A stretch of 64,000 nt of DNA, taken from positions 1,159,645 to 1,223,644 of the forward strand of contig NZ_KE150421.1 in assembly GCF_000411295.1 (NCBI RefSeq). The letters run 5' to 3'. Positions 1 through 8,716 of this stretch are shown here, piece by piece (positions within the stretch are counted from its first letter, which is position 1; the number at the start of each line of letters is the position of its first letter). The position numbers and the translations under genes are program-made. This DNA is from Paenisporosarcina sp. HGH0030. GTDB lineage: Bacteria > Bacillota > Bacilli > Bacillales_A > Planococcaceae. A model generated the notes under the pieces. That model did no database searches. It was not told where the DNA came from and worked only from the letters and a program-made list of their open reading frames with translations.

Positions 1-178
1 CAAGCAGCGACACTAAACTAGGATCTTCTTGTATGGGAATTTTATGTTCATGTGCTTTTTTTATTAGATTTTCAGCAATTACACCTTTGCCTTTAGCTAT
101 GACTGTCGGGGCATTTTCTACATTCTGTTTATATGTCAATGCGACAGCTTCTTTGATGGTCTTGTTTTCTTCCCTCAT
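1..178 (-). CDS. FlhB C-terminal-domain-like protein (YlqH family), 3' end cut by window edge
   Basis: Only the first 59 codons are inside the window; the gene runs off the left edge. The visible peptide contains AVALTYKQNVENAPTVIAKG, followed by a KKAHEHKIPIQEDPSL stretch, the pattern of the cytoplasmic C-terminal domain of FlhB/EscU export-gate proteins. There are no transmembrane segments before it, so this is a stand-alone domain like YlqH of Bacillus rather than full FlhB. The canonical NPTH autocleavage motif of real FlhB is not seen in the visible part. The ATG overlaps the stop of the upstream FliK-like gene (ATGA), so the two are translationally coupled. Function of YlqH is not known; a link to export is inference. 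Confidence 0.85.
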   Translation of the reverse strand, partial: MREENKTIKEAVALTYKQNVENAPTVIAKGKGVIAENLIKKAHEHKIPIQEDPSLVSLL

Positions 179-2049
179 ATTAGAACATCCACTCCCCACT
201 TGCTTACTTGCGCCTCTGTCAATATTGGATGGGGCTCCGGTTGCTTTATATAACTTTTCATAAATACGCCTGATAATTGATAATTTAACGAGCTAAGACC
301 TGTTTTAAGCGCTTCTCTGAACTGTTCTGCATAAGGCATTAATGCATCACTTTCGTTAAAAATATTAATTGTGATAACACGATTTTGTATTTGCATATCA
401 ATTACAGTCTCTTTCAAAGAAGCTAAGTCCAGATAAAACATGACACGGGCATAATTGGAATCGATTTTCCCATCCTCTTTCATTTGACCATTCCATTGCA
501 GTGAGGCATCCATGCGTTTTCCGAGAAAATCCAGTGGAACTTGCATAAGAAACTGATGTTGAGGACCATTTTCACCCGATAATATTTGCATCCCATTCAA
601 CCGGGAAACAATCATTTCTGCTGTTTCTTTCAACGTGGTTGCAATCGCTTGATTTTGTAGTAATGCCAGCAATTGGGGTTTAAGCGAATCACTTAATTGG
701 CTCAGATTCGCTCCTTTCGCTAATTTTGCTTCGTAAGCAAATCCGATATTGCCAAGTATTTGTTTCATTGCTTGTTCGATCGCTATGCTGTTTATTCCAG
801 ATTGAATTGTAGCTTCTGCTGTAATAAAAGCTTGCTGAACGGGTAGTTGATTGGATTTACTAGATAGCAGTGTTAATTGTTCAAATACCTTTGCGTCCAA
901 CTCTTTACCGTTCAAGGAAGTTAATATGGACAACACATAATCCTTTGGTGTAAACAATTTCTGGTCAGTGTGAAATGGTTGGGATTGACTTGCTTCGGCA
1001 AATGCCTTTAATACTTCATTTATTAAAGACTTTATAGCCGTATTCCATTCTCGCGTTTGAGGTGCTATCTGCACTACTTTTTGAATCAGTTGTTGGATTT
1101 CATCTTTTCCTTCCGCTGATAGAAGTTGATTCTGTTGAATCATGTTTTGAAGAAATTTCAATAGTTCCTGAGCTCGAACTGGGTTTTGCAATTGAAGAAG
1201 TAGTTGTCCAACTTGCAAACCTTGCCCATCAGCTGGTGATTCAATGGATGTTACTTGTGAACTTAACCAGTTGGCAAGTGTTGCTTGTTTTGGGACAAGT
1301 CCAACGTCTTTCAACAAATTCAACAATGCCAGCTTGTCACTTTCGCTTGTTTTCTGTGATTGTAATCGTTCAATCACTTGTCCGAGTATTGCCCCGCCAA
1401 GTTCATTTGAGAAAGGCTGAGATATTTGCGCTAATGCTTTATCAAGGTTTCCCTTTTGGCTGGATGGAATGGACGTATCATTTTGTAACGCTATATTAAA
1501 TGCATCCAATAGCTGATGTAAGCCATTCTTATCTTGTCCGCTGATTAACGTGCGAAAGTTTTCATTCGTAAATAATAAATTGAGCTCACTCAGTTTCTGA
1601 ATCGCCAACAAACCTTCTGCCATTTTAACCTGTGGTGGGATTTCTTTCAGCCATTGTTCTGCCAATAGTAACTGTTCTTTAGATAGAGGTATTTTCTCTT
1701 TGACCATCTGTTGCACAATACTCTGCATTTCGGTTGTTTTCGGCAACTGAAGAGAGTCCATTAACTGCTTCGTTTGACTGGATGTGGCTTTGGAAGAGTT
1801 TAGAGCGTCTGTCACTACCTTTAATTGCAAAGTTGCTTTATCACCTACTATTTGAAAGTAATGAGCATCTCCGGCTTTTAAAGGAACTTCTAATATCGCC
1901 ATCATTTTTTGATTTCCCACTTGAACTTCGGCTCTTTGGTCAGGAAATAATTTTTTCACACTCCCATGAACCACTTGACCGTGTTTTAACGAGAAAACCT
2001 GTTCACTTGTGACTGCGGTTCGAATGGATTGCTGTATTGTGGATGACAT
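175..2049 (-). CDS. ylqG: FliK-like protein (YlqG family), function unknown
   Basis: A 624-residue protein, mostly polar, Gln- and Leu-rich and without membrane segments. The last ~130 residues (QFLMQVPLDFLGKRMDASLQ, then VMFYLDLASLKETVIDMQI) resemble the FliK C-terminal Flg_hook domain, in which flagellar hook-length proteins contact FlhB. Its partner immediately downstream is a stand-alone FlhB C-terminal domain, so the pair mimics a FliK-FlhB couple outside a flagellar operon. A TTG two codons further upstream is possible, but AAAGGCGG sits 7 bases before the ATG used here. rnhB lies 13 bases upstream, so co-transcription is likely. No experiment-based role is known to me. Confidence 0.75.
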   Translation of the reverse strand: MSSTIQQSIRTAVTSEQVFSLKHGQVVHGSVKKLFPDQRAEVQVGNQKMMAILEVPLKAGDAHYFQIVGDKATLQLKVVTDALNSSKATSSQTKQLMDSLQLPKTTEMQSIVQQMVKEKIPLSKEQLLLAEQWLKEIPPQVKMAEGLLAIQKLSELNLLFTNENFRTLISGQDKNGLHQLLDAFNIALQNDTSIPSSQKGNLDKALAQISQPFSNELGGAILGQVIERLQSQKTSESDKLALLNLLKDVGLVPKQATLANWLSSQVTSIESPADGQGLQVGQLLLQLQNPVRAQELLKFLQNMIQQNQLLSAEGKDEIQQLIQKVVQIAPQTREWNTAIKSLINEVLKAFAEASQSQPFHTDQKLFTPKDYVLSILTSLNGKELDAKVFEQLTLLSSKSNQLPVQQAFITAEATIQSGINSIAIEQAMKQILGNIGFAYEAKLAKGANLSQLSDSLKPQLLALLQNQAIATTLKETAEMIVSRLNGMQILSGENGPQHQFLMQVPLDFLGKRMDASLQWNGQMKEDGKIDSNYARVMFYLDLASLKETVIDMQIQNRVITINIFNESDALMPYAEQFREALKTGLSSLNYQLSGVFMKSYIKQPEPHPILTEAQVSKWGVDVLI

Positions 2050-2062
2050 GCTCAAACCGCCT

Positions 2063-2827
2063 TTATGAAATCATGGATTTTATAGGTTCAAATGATTTTC
2101 TATGAATGGGCGTTGGACCAAACTCACTCAAAGCTTCCAAATGTAAAGCTGTCCCGTATCCGGCATTTTTCGAAAAATGATATTCTGGATAGATTTTATC
2201 AAACTCATCCATTATTTCATCACGCGTTGTTTTTGCTAATATCGATGCTGCAGCGATGGCCAGACTCTTGGCATCCCCTTTGATGATCGAGTGTTGTGAT
2301 GTTGTTGTAGGCAGCTTCATGGCGTCAACCAGTAAGACGTGCGGTTCTATCGACAAGTTGTCAACTGCTTTCATCATGGATAACCGTGTCGCTTCGTAGA
2401 TATTTAAGGTATCAATTTGATCAACTTCTTGAATATGTATGGAATAACAATGTGCATGTTTTTTAATGACTTCTGCGAAACTCTGTCTTTTACTGCGTGA
2501 CAGCTGTTTGGAGTCATTTATCCCAAAAAGTTCGCTCGGGTAATCCTTGAAAATGACAGCCGCAGTTACGACAGGACCAGCAAGTGGACCTCTCCCTGCT
2601 TCATCTATGCCAGCTACCAAATCATTCATCGATAGCTTGTGACTATTGTCAAAATGAATCTTTTCTTCATGTTCAAGTTGAACTTTTTTCTCCATTTCCA
2701 GTCTCTTTAGCCAGGACGCGACCAGCTTTTGAACACCCGTCCGTTGATCGTTCATAAGTTCATTCGTCCAGTCATTAGGTTCTGATGTGTTCCTAAGTTG
2801 TTCTGAAATTGCCTTTATTGTTAGCAT
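2063..2827 (-). CDS. rnhB: Ribonuclease HII
   Basis: Cleaves the RNA strand of RNA-DNA hybrids and removes single misincorporated ribonucleotides 5' to the junction. The protein has 254 residues, the usual Bacillus length, with an N-terminal extension of about 70 residues before the catalytic domain. The signature GIDEAGRGPLAGPVV carries the first acidic pair (Asp, Glu); LLVDAMKLP and GDAKSLAIAAASILAK supply further family motifs, ending in YGT near the C terminus. A good AGAGGTG site precedes the ATG by about 8 bases. It stands after the rbgA terminator, so it needs its own promoter between about 2830 and 2940, which I cannot place with certainty. Confidence 0.95.
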   Translation of the reverse strand: MLTIKAISEQLRNTSEPNDWTNELMNDQRTGVQKLVASWLKRLEMEKKVQLEHEEKIHFDNSHKLSMNDLVAGIDEAGRGPLAGPVVTAAVIFKDYPSELFGINDSKQLSRSKRQSFAEVIKKHAHCYSIHIQEVDQIDTLNIYEATRLSMMKAVDNLSIEPHVLLVDAMKLPTTTSQHSIIKGDAKSLAIAAASILAKTTRDEIMDEFDKIYPEYHFSKNAGYGTALHLEALSEFGPTPIHRKSFEPIKSMIS

Positions 2828-2937
2828 TCCGCTTCACCTCTTAGTCTGTGTTTTTCATACTTGTTGGCTCATCCGGAACTTACGGCTAACCTATAGATAC
2901 GATAAACAATCAGATTATTTAACAACGCCTTGTGTTT

Positions 2938-2975
2938 ATAAAAAAACCTTTCTTACCCGAAGGTAAAAAAGGTTA
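2938..2975 (-). terminator. Rho-independent terminator after rbgA
   Basis: Read on the minus strand, a 13-bp stem (AACC...TTACC at one side, GGTAA...GGTT at the other) closes on a TTCG loop and runs into seven T residues. The upstream arm includes the rbgA stop codon, so it ends the sipT-rbgA transcript. Confidence 0.88.
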
Positions 2976-3842
2976 CTGTTCAGGTTCTGATACCAATTCA
3001 TCCACAATATCAAACGTCAATTTACCGAGATGTTGCCCACGGATATCACGTACAATAAGTTGCGCAACTTGATCATAATCGATTTCCCCACCACCTGCGT
3101 AGGCACGTCTAAGTTTCCCGATATGGTCAAATGTGACAACTAAGTCCTCATCTACTTCAGATAATTTGTAGCGTTCTTCCATACGTTTTGGATAATGTGC
3201 AGCTAAGAACTTCAGACCATATACAGCCAAGTCTTCCATATTGGTTATGGTGTCTTTGATTGCACCTGTCAACGCCAGTTTGTAACCTACAGCCTGGTCT
3301 TCAAACTTCGGCCACAGGATACCTGGTGTATCCAAAAGCTCTAGTTCTTTCCCAACTTTTATCCACTGTTGGGCTTTTGTGATACCAGGCGTATTGCCCG
3401 TTTTAGCTAGATTCTTCTTCGCCAGACGGTTGATTAACGTTGATTTACCAACGTTAGGAATCCCGACGATCATCGCACGAATAGCTCGTGGTTTGATTCC
3501 ACGAAGGCGCATACGCTCCCACTTTTCGAACAACAGCTCACTTGCTGCTTTGGTCACAACTTGTAACCCTTTGCCTTCAAGCGAATTGATGGCAACAGCA
3601 CGGTGCCCACGTTCTTCAAAATATTGAATCCACTTTTTCGTTTGAAAATCATCAGCCATGTCCATTTTATTTAAAATCAAAAGACGTGTCTTCTGCCCGA
3701 TCACTTCATCAATCATCGGATTTCGTGAAGACAGCGGCAATCTTGCATCAATCAATTCAAATATAATATCGACTAATTTTAATTTTTCCGTAACTTCACG
3801 ACGAGCTTTCGCCATATGACCCGGAAACCATTGAATGGTCAT
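2973..3842 (-). CDS. rbgA: Ribosome biogenesis GTPase RbgA (YlqF)
   Basis: Circularly permuted GTPase needed for late assembly of the 50S subunit, where it promotes entry of proteins such as L16. The 289-residue protein shows the permuted order: the G4 motif NKMD comes first (about residue 58), then the G1 P-loop [14 protein letters not shown] (about 127) and G3 DTPG (about 173). A C-terminal ANTAR-like helical domain follows. AGGAGG lies 9 to 10 bases before the ATG. It follows sipT with a 19-bp gap, as in Bacillus, and ends in a strong terminator. Confidence 0.97.
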   Translation of the reverse strand: MTIQWFPGHMAKARREVTEKLKLVDIIFELIDARLPLSSRNPMIDEVIGQKTRLLILNKMDMADDFQTKKWIQYFEERGHRAVAINSLEGKGLQVVTKAASELLFEKWERMRLRGIKPRAIRAMIVGIPNVGKSTLINRLAKKNLAKTGNTPGITKAQQWIKVGKELELLDTPGILWPKFEDQAVGYKLALTGAIKDTITNMEDLAVYGLKFLAAHYPKRMEERYKLSEVDEDLVVTFDHIGKLRRAYAGGGEIDYDQVAQLIVRDIRGQHLGKLTFDIVDELVSEPEQ

Positions 3843-3861
3843 TTTCTAATCTCCTCCTGTG

Positions 3862-4422
3862 TTACTCAACAAGTCCCATTTCAGTTGGTGGCCAGAAAAT
3901 AACTTTCGTACTGCCTATTATTTCTTCCATTGGCACCACACCGATAATTCGGCTGTCTTTACTGTATCTTCGGTTGTCCCCCATGACAAATACATGCCCT
4001 TCAGGAACAACTTCCATTTGAATCAGTTCTTCAAGTGTAAAATCTTCTGTTAATGTACCTTCAATAATATCTTTTTTATATGCGTCCAAGTATGGTTCCG
4101 GTTGAGGTTTCCCATTGATATAAAGCTGATCATTTTTATAAGCGATATGATCTCCTGGTACACCGATGACACGTTTAATGTAATCCTTCTTCTCAGGTGC
4201 ATGGAACACGACGATATCGAAACGGTCTGGTTCCCCCACTTCATAGCCGATTTTGTTGACAATCATCCGATCTCCGTCTTCAAGAGTCGGCATCATCGAT
4301 TCCCCATCAACTACGATTGGTGTAAATAAAAAATAACGAATAAGCCAGGCTAGTCCAAATGCGATAAGCAAAGCTTTTGACCATTCCCATAACTCATTTT
4401 TCTCTTTTTTCGTCTGTTCCAT
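3862..4422 (-). CDS. sipT: Type I signal peptidase (SipT/LepB)
   Basis: Membrane-anchored serine protease that removes signal peptides from exported preproteins. The 186-residue chain has one N-terminal membrane segment (ALLIAFGLAWLIRYFLF), the nucleophile Ser in GESMMPTL about 20 residues later, the general-base Lys in YIKRVIGVPGD and the family box GHVFVMGDNRRYSKDSR. This is the short P-type form of Bacillales. An in-frame ATG seven codons further upstream exists, but AAGGGGGC lies just before the start chosen here. It is first gene of the sipT-rbgA unit, with its own promoter. Confidence 0.93.
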   Translation of the reverse strand: MEQTKKEKNELWEWSKALLIAFGLAWLIRYFLFTPIVVDGESMMPTLEDGDRMIVNKIGYEVGEPDRFDIVVFHAPEKKDYIKRVIGVPGDHIAYKNDQLYINGKPQPEPYLDAYKKDIIEGTLTEDFTLEELIQMEVVPEGHVFVMGDNRRYSKDSRIIGVVPMEEIIGSTKVIFWPPTEMGLVE

Positions 4423-4451
4423 TTTGTTGCCCCCTTGCGTCAATTACTTAT

Positions 4452-4480
4452 ATTGTACAAGTATTTATAAAGACAAGCAA
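4452..4480 (-). promoter_or_regulatory. SigmaA promoter of sipT-rbgA
   Basis: On the minus strand, -35 TTGCTT at 4475-4480 and -10 TACAAT at 4452-4457 are separated by exactly 17 bp, about 30 bp before the sipT start. The -35 box touches the U-tract of the rplS terminator, so one unit ends as the next begins. Confidence 0.7.
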
Positions 4481-4515
4481 AAAGAAAGAGAGCTTGTTAG
4501 CCAAGCTCCCTTTCT
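4478..4515 (-). terminator. Rho-independent terminator after rplS
   Basis: Minus-strand hairpin of 14 bp (AGAAAGGGAGCTTG with CAAGCTCTCTTTCT, one G-U pair) around a five-base loop, followed by a T-rich tail. It lies 11 bp beyond the rplS stop codon. Confidence 0.88.
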
Positions 4516-4525
4516 GATTTGATAA

Positions 4526-4870
4526 TTATCGAATTTCTTTAATACGAGCTGCTTTACCACGTAATTCACGTAGGTAGTACAATTTCGCACGACGTACTTT
4601 ACCACGACGAAGAACTTCTAAACGAGCAATTTTTGGTGTGTGTACAGGGAATGTACGTTCAACACCTACACCGTAAGAAATTTTACGAACTGTGAAAGTC
4701 GAGCTTACACCGCCACCGCGACGTTTAATAACAATACCTTCATACATTTGAATACGTTCGCGAGTTCCCTCAACGACCTTAACGTGTACACGTACAGTGT
4801 CACCAGGACGGAATTCAGGAAGATCCGTACGAAGTTGTTCTTTAGTAATTTCAGTAATAATGTTTTGCAT
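4526..4870 (-). CDS. rplS: 50S ribosomal protein L19
   Basis: Structural protein of the large subunit at the interface with 30S. The 114-residue chain contains the L19 signature [18 protein letters not shown] and the basic C-terminal tail [27 protein letters not shown] lies 6 bases before the ATG. Although it follows trmD, it has a clear promoter and a leader, so it can be expressed separately from rpsP-khpA-rimM-trmD. Confidence 0.98.
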   Translation of the reverse strand: MQNIITEITKEQLRTDLPEFRPGDTVRVHVKVVEGTRERIQMYEGIVIKRRGGGVSSTFTVRKISYGVGVERTFPVHTPKIARLEVLRRGKVRRAKLYYLRELRGKAARIKEIR

Positions 4871-4955
4871 GGTTTTCTCTCCTTAGACAGATGCTCATGC
4901 CAGCGACTATGGCTGCAGCGGAACACCGTAATTCAGCACTTCACATAGAAGTACA
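4871..4955 (-). promoter_or_regulatory. Probable L19 (rplS) autoregulatory leader RNA
   Basis: The 85-nt untranslated region between the promoter and rplS is able to fold (for example CCGCTGCAGCC around GCTGG) and ends in the GCATGAGCA...AAGGAGAG segment directly before the start. Firmicutes carry a known L19 leader family at precisely this position. The match is by position and general look, not by covariance search. Confidence 0.5.
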
Positions 4956-4961
4956 GAATAG

Positions 4962-4990
4962 ATGATACCACAATTCATCGAAGCTAGCAA
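4962..4990 (-). promoter_or_regulatory. SigmaA promoter of rplS
   Basis: Minus strand -35 TTGCTA (4985-4990), 17-bp spacer, -10 TATCAT (4962-4967). It sits against the trmD stop codon and predicts a leader of about 85 nt. Confidence 0.7.
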
Positions 4991-4996
4991 GGCAAA

Positions 4997-5737
4997 TTAG
5001 TTGTTTTTTTCATTCTCCCACCGTGCGATGAGCTTTTGCTCAGCTGCTGTCAATTCATGATTGCACAACAAATCTGGCCGTCTGCTCCACGTACGATATA
5101 AAGACTGTTCACTGCGCCATTGATCAATGTGTGCATGATTTCCTGAAAGTAATACGTCTGGCACTTTCAGCCCTCTGAAATCGGCAGGACGTGTATATTG
5201 TGGATGTTCAAGCAATCCAGTTGAAAATGAATCCTGTACGGGTGACTCTCCATTTCCAAGTACGCCAGGTAACAATCGCACGACACTATCGATGACAGTC
5301 ATTGCACCAAGTTCTCCACCAGTCAAAACAAAATCCCCAATCGAGATTTCATCCGTCACCAAGTGTTCGCGGATTCGTTCATCATAACCCTCATAATGTC
5401 CACACAAAAACACTAACTCTTCTTCAAGCGCCAATTCTTCAGCTTTCGCTTGAGTAAAGCGCTCCCCTTGAGGACACATCAAAATGATGCGAGGTTTCTT
5501 GGAGCTAGCGGTAATTGCCTCCACGGCTTGAAATAAAGGTTCTGGCTTTAACACCATGCCTGCACCGCCACCATATGGATAATCGTCCACCTGGTTATGT
5601 TTATTGCCCGAATACGTACGGAAATCAGTTACTGCCAGTGAGACTGCCTGCTTTTCCTGTGCTTTTTTTAAAATCGAAGATCCGAAGACACCATTAAACA
5701 TGTCCGGGAATAACGACAACACATGAATACGCATCAT
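4997..5737 (-). CDS. trmD: tRNA (guanine-N1-)-methyltransferase
   Basis: Methylates G37 of tRNAs reading CUN, CGG and CCN, which prevents frameshifting. The 246-residue protein has the SPOUT trefoil-knot motifs [11 protein letters not shown] and [15 protein letters not shown], and the conserved catalytic region [16 protein letters not shown], before a C-terminal helical domain. The first ATG overlaps the rimM stop (ATGATG), and a second ATG directly follows; either may serve. Coupled to rimM, as in most Firmicutes. Confidence 0.97.
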   Translation of the reverse strand: MMRIHVLSLFPDMFNGVFGSSILKKAQEKQAVSLAVTDFRTYSGNKHNQVDDYPYGGGAGMVLKPEPLFQAVEAITASSKKPRIILMCPQGERFTQAKAEELALEEELVFLCGHYEGYDERIREHLVTDEISIGDFVLTGGELGAMTVIDSVVRLLPGVLGNGESPVQDSFSTGLLEHPQYTRPADFRGLKVPDVLLSGNHAHIDQWRSEQSLYRTWSRRPDLLCNHELTAAEQKLIARWENEKNN

Positions 5738-6246
5738 GACAATAAGCCGTCCAATACATCAATGACGATTTTCTTTTCATCGACATCAATTTCTTTTACT
5801 ACATCTTCAATATAAGGAATGTAATGAGCTTTCCCTTTTGCAGGCGTTACGGTCCAAACATCATTTGCTCCCGTTTGCAAAATATCCGTCACCACTCCAA
5901 TTTCCTGTCCATTCAGGCCAAACACAGTACAACCTAGGATTTCATGGAAATAGTACTCGTCCCCTTCTAAATCGGACAACTGATTTTCAGACACTTTTAA
6001 AATGCCGTCCCGGAACTCTTGCACCATTTCAATCGTCAAATAGCCTTCGAATGTCAATAAATCAAAGTTCTTATGTTGACGGTGACTTGCAACAGTTAAC
6101 ACTAGAGGCGATTTTCCATCTTTGAACAAAGACAGCTTATTACCTACTGCATAACGCTCTTCAGGAAAATCTGTACTTGAAATGACGCGCACTTCTCCAC
6201 GAATTCCATGTGTATTAACAATTTTACCGACGTTATACCAATTCAT
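5734..6246 (-). CDS. rimM: Ribosome maturation factor RimM
   Basis: Assists 30S head assembly and binds ribosomal protein S19. The 170-residue protein opens with [19 protein letters not shown], the RimM domain signature, and its second half is the PRC-barrel domain ([17 protein letters not shown], then [14 protein letters not shown]). An upstream in-frame ATG would add nine residues, but GGGAGTG lies six bases before the start used here. Unlike Bacillus subtilis, no ylqD lies between this gene and khpA; a hairpin takes that space. Confidence 0.96.
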   Translation of the reverse strand: MNWYNVGKIVNTHGIRGEVRVISSTDFPEERYAVGNKLSLFKDGKSPLVLTVASHRQHKNFDLLTFEGYLTIEMVQEFRDGILKVSENQLSDLEGDEYYFHEILGCTVFGLNGQEIGVVTDILQTGANDVWTVTPAKGKAHYIPYIEDVVKEIDVDEKKIVIDVLDGLLS

Positions 6247-6270
6247 TAAAATCACTCCCGATTTAAAGTG

Positions 6271-6303
6271 CAAAAAAGGAAGGAACCATGAGCTCCCTCC
6301 TTT
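6271..6303 (-). terminator. Terminator-like hairpin between khpA and rimM
   Basis: On the minus strand AAAGGAGGGAGC pairs with TTCCTTCCTTT (with two G-U pairs) and runs into TTTTTTGC. It lies five bases after the khpA stop and may attenuate read-through into rimM-trmD rather than end transcription fully, since no separate rimM promoter is obvious. Confidence 0.55.
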
Positions 6304-6308
6304 GCGTC

Positions 6309-6542
6309 TTAATCTAAAATGTCGACATACGTCTTCTTTTTGTGGTGACTGCTTGCTGCTGAATAAACAATGGTACGGATTGCTTTCGCAACACGACCTT
6401 GCTTACCAATAACTTTCCCCATATCTTCAGCATGGACAGAAAGTTTGTAGACAATACGGTTTGCATTTTCGTCTAATTCAACACGAACTTCTTCCGGATA
6501 ATCAACTAATGGTTTAACAATTGTTTCAATCAGCTGCTTCAT
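6309..6542 (-). CDS. khpA: KH-domain RNA-binding protein KhpA (YlqC)
   Basis: Small RNA-binding protein that in Gram-positive bacteria forms a dimer or pairs with KhpB and affects cell elongation and division. The 77-residue chain is almost wholly one KH domain, with the GxxG-type loop [16 protein letters not shown] at its centre. It follows rpsP by 14 bases and is coupled to ribosomal protein synthesis. Confidence 0.93.
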   Translation of the reverse strand: MKQLIETIVKPLVDYPEEVRVELDENANRIVYKLSVHAEDMGKVIGKQGRVAKAIRTIVYSAASSHHKKKTYVDILD

Positions 6543-6556
6543 TATGCTGCCCCCGA

Positions 6557-6829
6557 TTATTTAGCGTTTTTTGCGTTATGGAATTTCTCCATGATACCTT
6601 GTTCAGAGAACAAGTTACGTACTGTATCAGATGGTTTAGCACCAGTTGATAACCATTTCAACGCTAATTCTTCGTTGATTTTAACTTCAGCTGGTTTTGT
6701 TAATGGGTTGTAAGTACCAACTGTTTCGATTTGACGGCCGTCACGTGGAGCGCGAGCGTCAGCAACAACAATACGATAGAAAGGAGATTTTTTAGCTCCC
6801 ATACGTTTTAAGCGAATTTTAACTGCCAT
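6557..6829 (-). CDS. rpsP: 30S ribosomal protein S16
   Basis: Structural protein of the small subunit. The 90-residue chain begins [20 protein letters not shown], the classic S16 start, and includes [24 protein letters not shown] four codons upstream is in frame but the CGGAGGTG site is positioned for the ATG used here. First gene of the rpsP-khpA-rimM-trmD unit. Confidence 0.98.
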   Translation of the reverse strand: MAVKIRLKRMGAKKSPFYRIVVADARAPRDGRQIETVGTYNPLTKPAEVKINEELALKWLSTGAKPSDTVRNLFSEQGIMEKFHNAKNAK

Positions 6830-6867
6830 GTTTAATAGCACCTCCGAATAGTTTCACACAAGATAGT

Positions 6868-6896
6868 ATATTATCAAGGATTTATTTGTTTGTAAA
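6868..6896 (-). promoter_or_regulatory. SigmaA promoter of rpsP-khpA-rimM-trmD
   Basis: Minus strand -35 TTTACA (6891-6896), 17-bp spacer, -10 TAATAT (6868-6873), about 40 bp before rpsP. It lies just after the end of ffh. Confidence 0.78.
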
Positions 6897-6933
6897 GTGT
6901 TTTTTCTTAACACCTAATATTTTGCCTGAAAAA

Positions 6934-8292
6934 TCACTTGAAAAGGGAATCCAAGCCAGGCATTTTCATCTTTTTCTTGCCTTTTTGTTGTTGCATGTTC
7001 GACATTTGCTTCATCATTTTCTTCATGTCTTCGAATTGCTTAAGCAAACGGTTCACGTCTTGAATAGACGTTCCAGATCCTTTTGCAATTCGTTTTTTCC
7101 GACTGGAGTTAATGATATCCGGTGTCGTTTTTTCTTGAGGTGTCATAGCGTAAATAATCGCTTCTACACGCCCCATTTGTTTTTCATCAACTTTGGCATT
7201 TTCTAGCCCTTTGATTTTACCTGCCCCGGGAAGCATTTTAATGATGTCCTCAAGAGGACCCATTTTCTTCACTTGGTTCAGTTGTTCAACAAAATCATCT
7301 AACGTAAAGCTTTGAGTTCTGAATTTCTCTTCCAACTCTTTCGCTTTTTCTTCATCTACGTTAGCTTGAGCTTTTTCAATCAACGACAACATGTCACCCA
7401 TCCCTAAAATACGGGAAGCCATACGCTCAGGGTGGAAAGGTTCAAGGGCATCCATTTTTTCACCCATCCCGACAAATTTAATCGGTTTTTGAGCTACTGA
7501 ACGAATGGAAAGTGCTGCACCACCACGTGTGTCCCCATCAAGTTTCGTTAGGACAACACCTGTAATGCCGATGCTTTCGTTGAAGCTTTGAGCAACGTTG
7601 ACAGCATCTTGACCTGTCATTGAATCTACCACTAGGAACACTTCATCCGGTTCCTTCAATGCACGAATGTCTTTCAATTCTTGCATAAGGTCCTCGTCGA
7701 TGTGTAAACGTCCCGCAGTATCAATGATAATGACATCGTTGTGATCTTCTTTTGATTTCTCAAGAGCTTGACGGACGATTTCAACAGGAGAAACTTCTGT
7801 CCCTAATGAAAATACAGGCAACGATAACTGCTTACCAATTGTTTGCAATTGTTGGATGGCTGCTGGACGATAAATATCCGCTGCTACCAATAAAGGATTA
7901 CGGTTATATTTTTTACGCAAAATATTCGCCAATTTCCCGGTAGTGGTTGTTTTACCAGCACCTTGCAAACCGACCATCATTATAACGGTTGGTGGTTTTT
8001 TCGCAAACTGAATCGGGCTTTGTTCCCCACCCATCAATTCAGTCAATTCATCTTTTACGATTTTGATGACTTGTTGACCTGGAGTCAAACTCTTCATGAC
8101 ATCCACGCCAACTGCACGCTCACTTACTTTTTTGACGAATTCTTTGACTACTTTTAAGTTTACGTCTGCTTCGATTAAAGCAAAACGGACTTCTCTCATC
8201 ATTTCTTTGACGTCTGCTTCGGAAACTTTACCTTTACCTTTAATACGTTGGATGGTTCCTTGCAGCCGCTCGGCTAATCCTTCAAATGCCAT
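6934..8292 (-). CDS. ffh: Signal recognition particle protein Ffh
   Basis: GTPase subunit of SRP; with the 4.5S/scRNA it delivers nascent membrane and secretory proteins to FtsY. The 452-residue chain has an N-terminal four-helix N domain, the G domain (GLQGAGKTTTTGKLA, DTAGRLHID, TKLDGDTRGG) and a methionine-rich M domain whose C-terminal part (MKKMMKQMSNMQQQKGKKK) binds signal peptides and RNA. AGGAGGCGGC lies before the ATG. It follows ylxM by 12 bases, as in other Firmicutes. Confidence 0.98.
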   Translation of the reverse strand: MAFEGLAERLQGTIQRIKGKGKVSEADVKEMMREVRFALIEADVNLKVVKEFVKKVSERAVGVDVMKSLTPGQQVIKIVKDELTELMGGEQSPIQFAKKPPTVIMMVGLQGAGKTTTTGKLANILRKKYNRNPLLVAADIYRPAAIQQLQTIGKQLSLPVFSLGTEVSPVEIVRQALEKSKEDHNDVIIIDTAGRLHIDEDLMQELKDIRALKEPDEVFLVVDSMTGQDAVNVAQSFNESIGITGVVLTKLDGDTRGGAALSIRSVAQKPIKFVGMGEKMDALEPFHPERMASRILGMGDMLSLIEKAQANVDEEKAKELEEKFRTQSFTLDDFVEQLNQVKKMGPLEDIIKMLPGAGKIKGLENAKVDEKQMGRVEAIIYAMTPQEKTTPDIINSSRKKRIAKGSGTSIQDVNRLLKQFEDMKKMMKQMSNMQQQKGKKKMKMPGLDSLFK

Positions 8293-8304
8293 GCATGCCG
8301 CCTC

Positions 8305-8640
8305 CTAATCCGATTCTTTTAGCATCTCAATCAATTCAGAAGCTAGTTCTTTATTGACTGATTCCGCTTGAATTACTTGTTGTAATTGATTCATTACAAG
8401 TTGGCGTTGCTGAAATTTTTCCAGTAATTTAAGTTTTTCTTCGTATTCTTCTAACATCGCTTCTGTGCGACGAATATTATCATAGACAGCTTGTCTTGAG
8501 ATTTCGTATTCGTCAGCTATTTCACCCAGTGAGTGATCATCCAGATAATAAAGATGCATATAGCTTCGTTGTTTATCGGTCAGCAAAGACTGATAAAAAT
8601 CATATAGAAAGTTCATACGTGTCGTTTTTTCAAGTAGCAT
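8305..8640 (-). CDS. ylxM: YlxM family HTH protein, SRP-associated
   Basis: A 111-residue protein with a sigma-70 region 4-like helix-turn-helix ([20 protein letters not shown], then [20 protein letters not shown]) followed by a coiled C-terminal helix. In streptococci the homologue binds SRP components and modulates their GTPase activity; a regulatory role here is inference. The upstream GTG is less likely than this ATG because GGTGGGAGAG precedes it at the right distance. It lies between ftsY and ffh, its conserved place. Confidence 0.92.
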   Translation of the reverse strand: MLLEKTTRMNFLYDFYQSLLTDKQRSYMHLYYLDDHSLGEIADEYEISRQAVYDNIRRTEAMLEEYEEKLKLLEKFQQRQLVMNQLQQVIQAESVNKELASELIEMLKESD

Positions 8641-8716
8641 TGTGATCTCTCCCACCTACAACTTCCTACATGTATCATATCGAGCATTACTTTGAGCGTC
8701 AAGTATTTTTACTTGT

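Noticed and set aside
33-263. Plus-strand open frame of 76 codons at the left edge
   Set aside because: It is antisense to the FlhB-like and FliK-like genes, without a ribosome site, and its peptide has no family resemblance.
1062-1499. Plus-strand open frame of 145 codons
   Set aside because: Lies wholly antisense to the FliK-like gene; hydrophobic composition is what the reverse of a Gln/Leu-rich frame gives.
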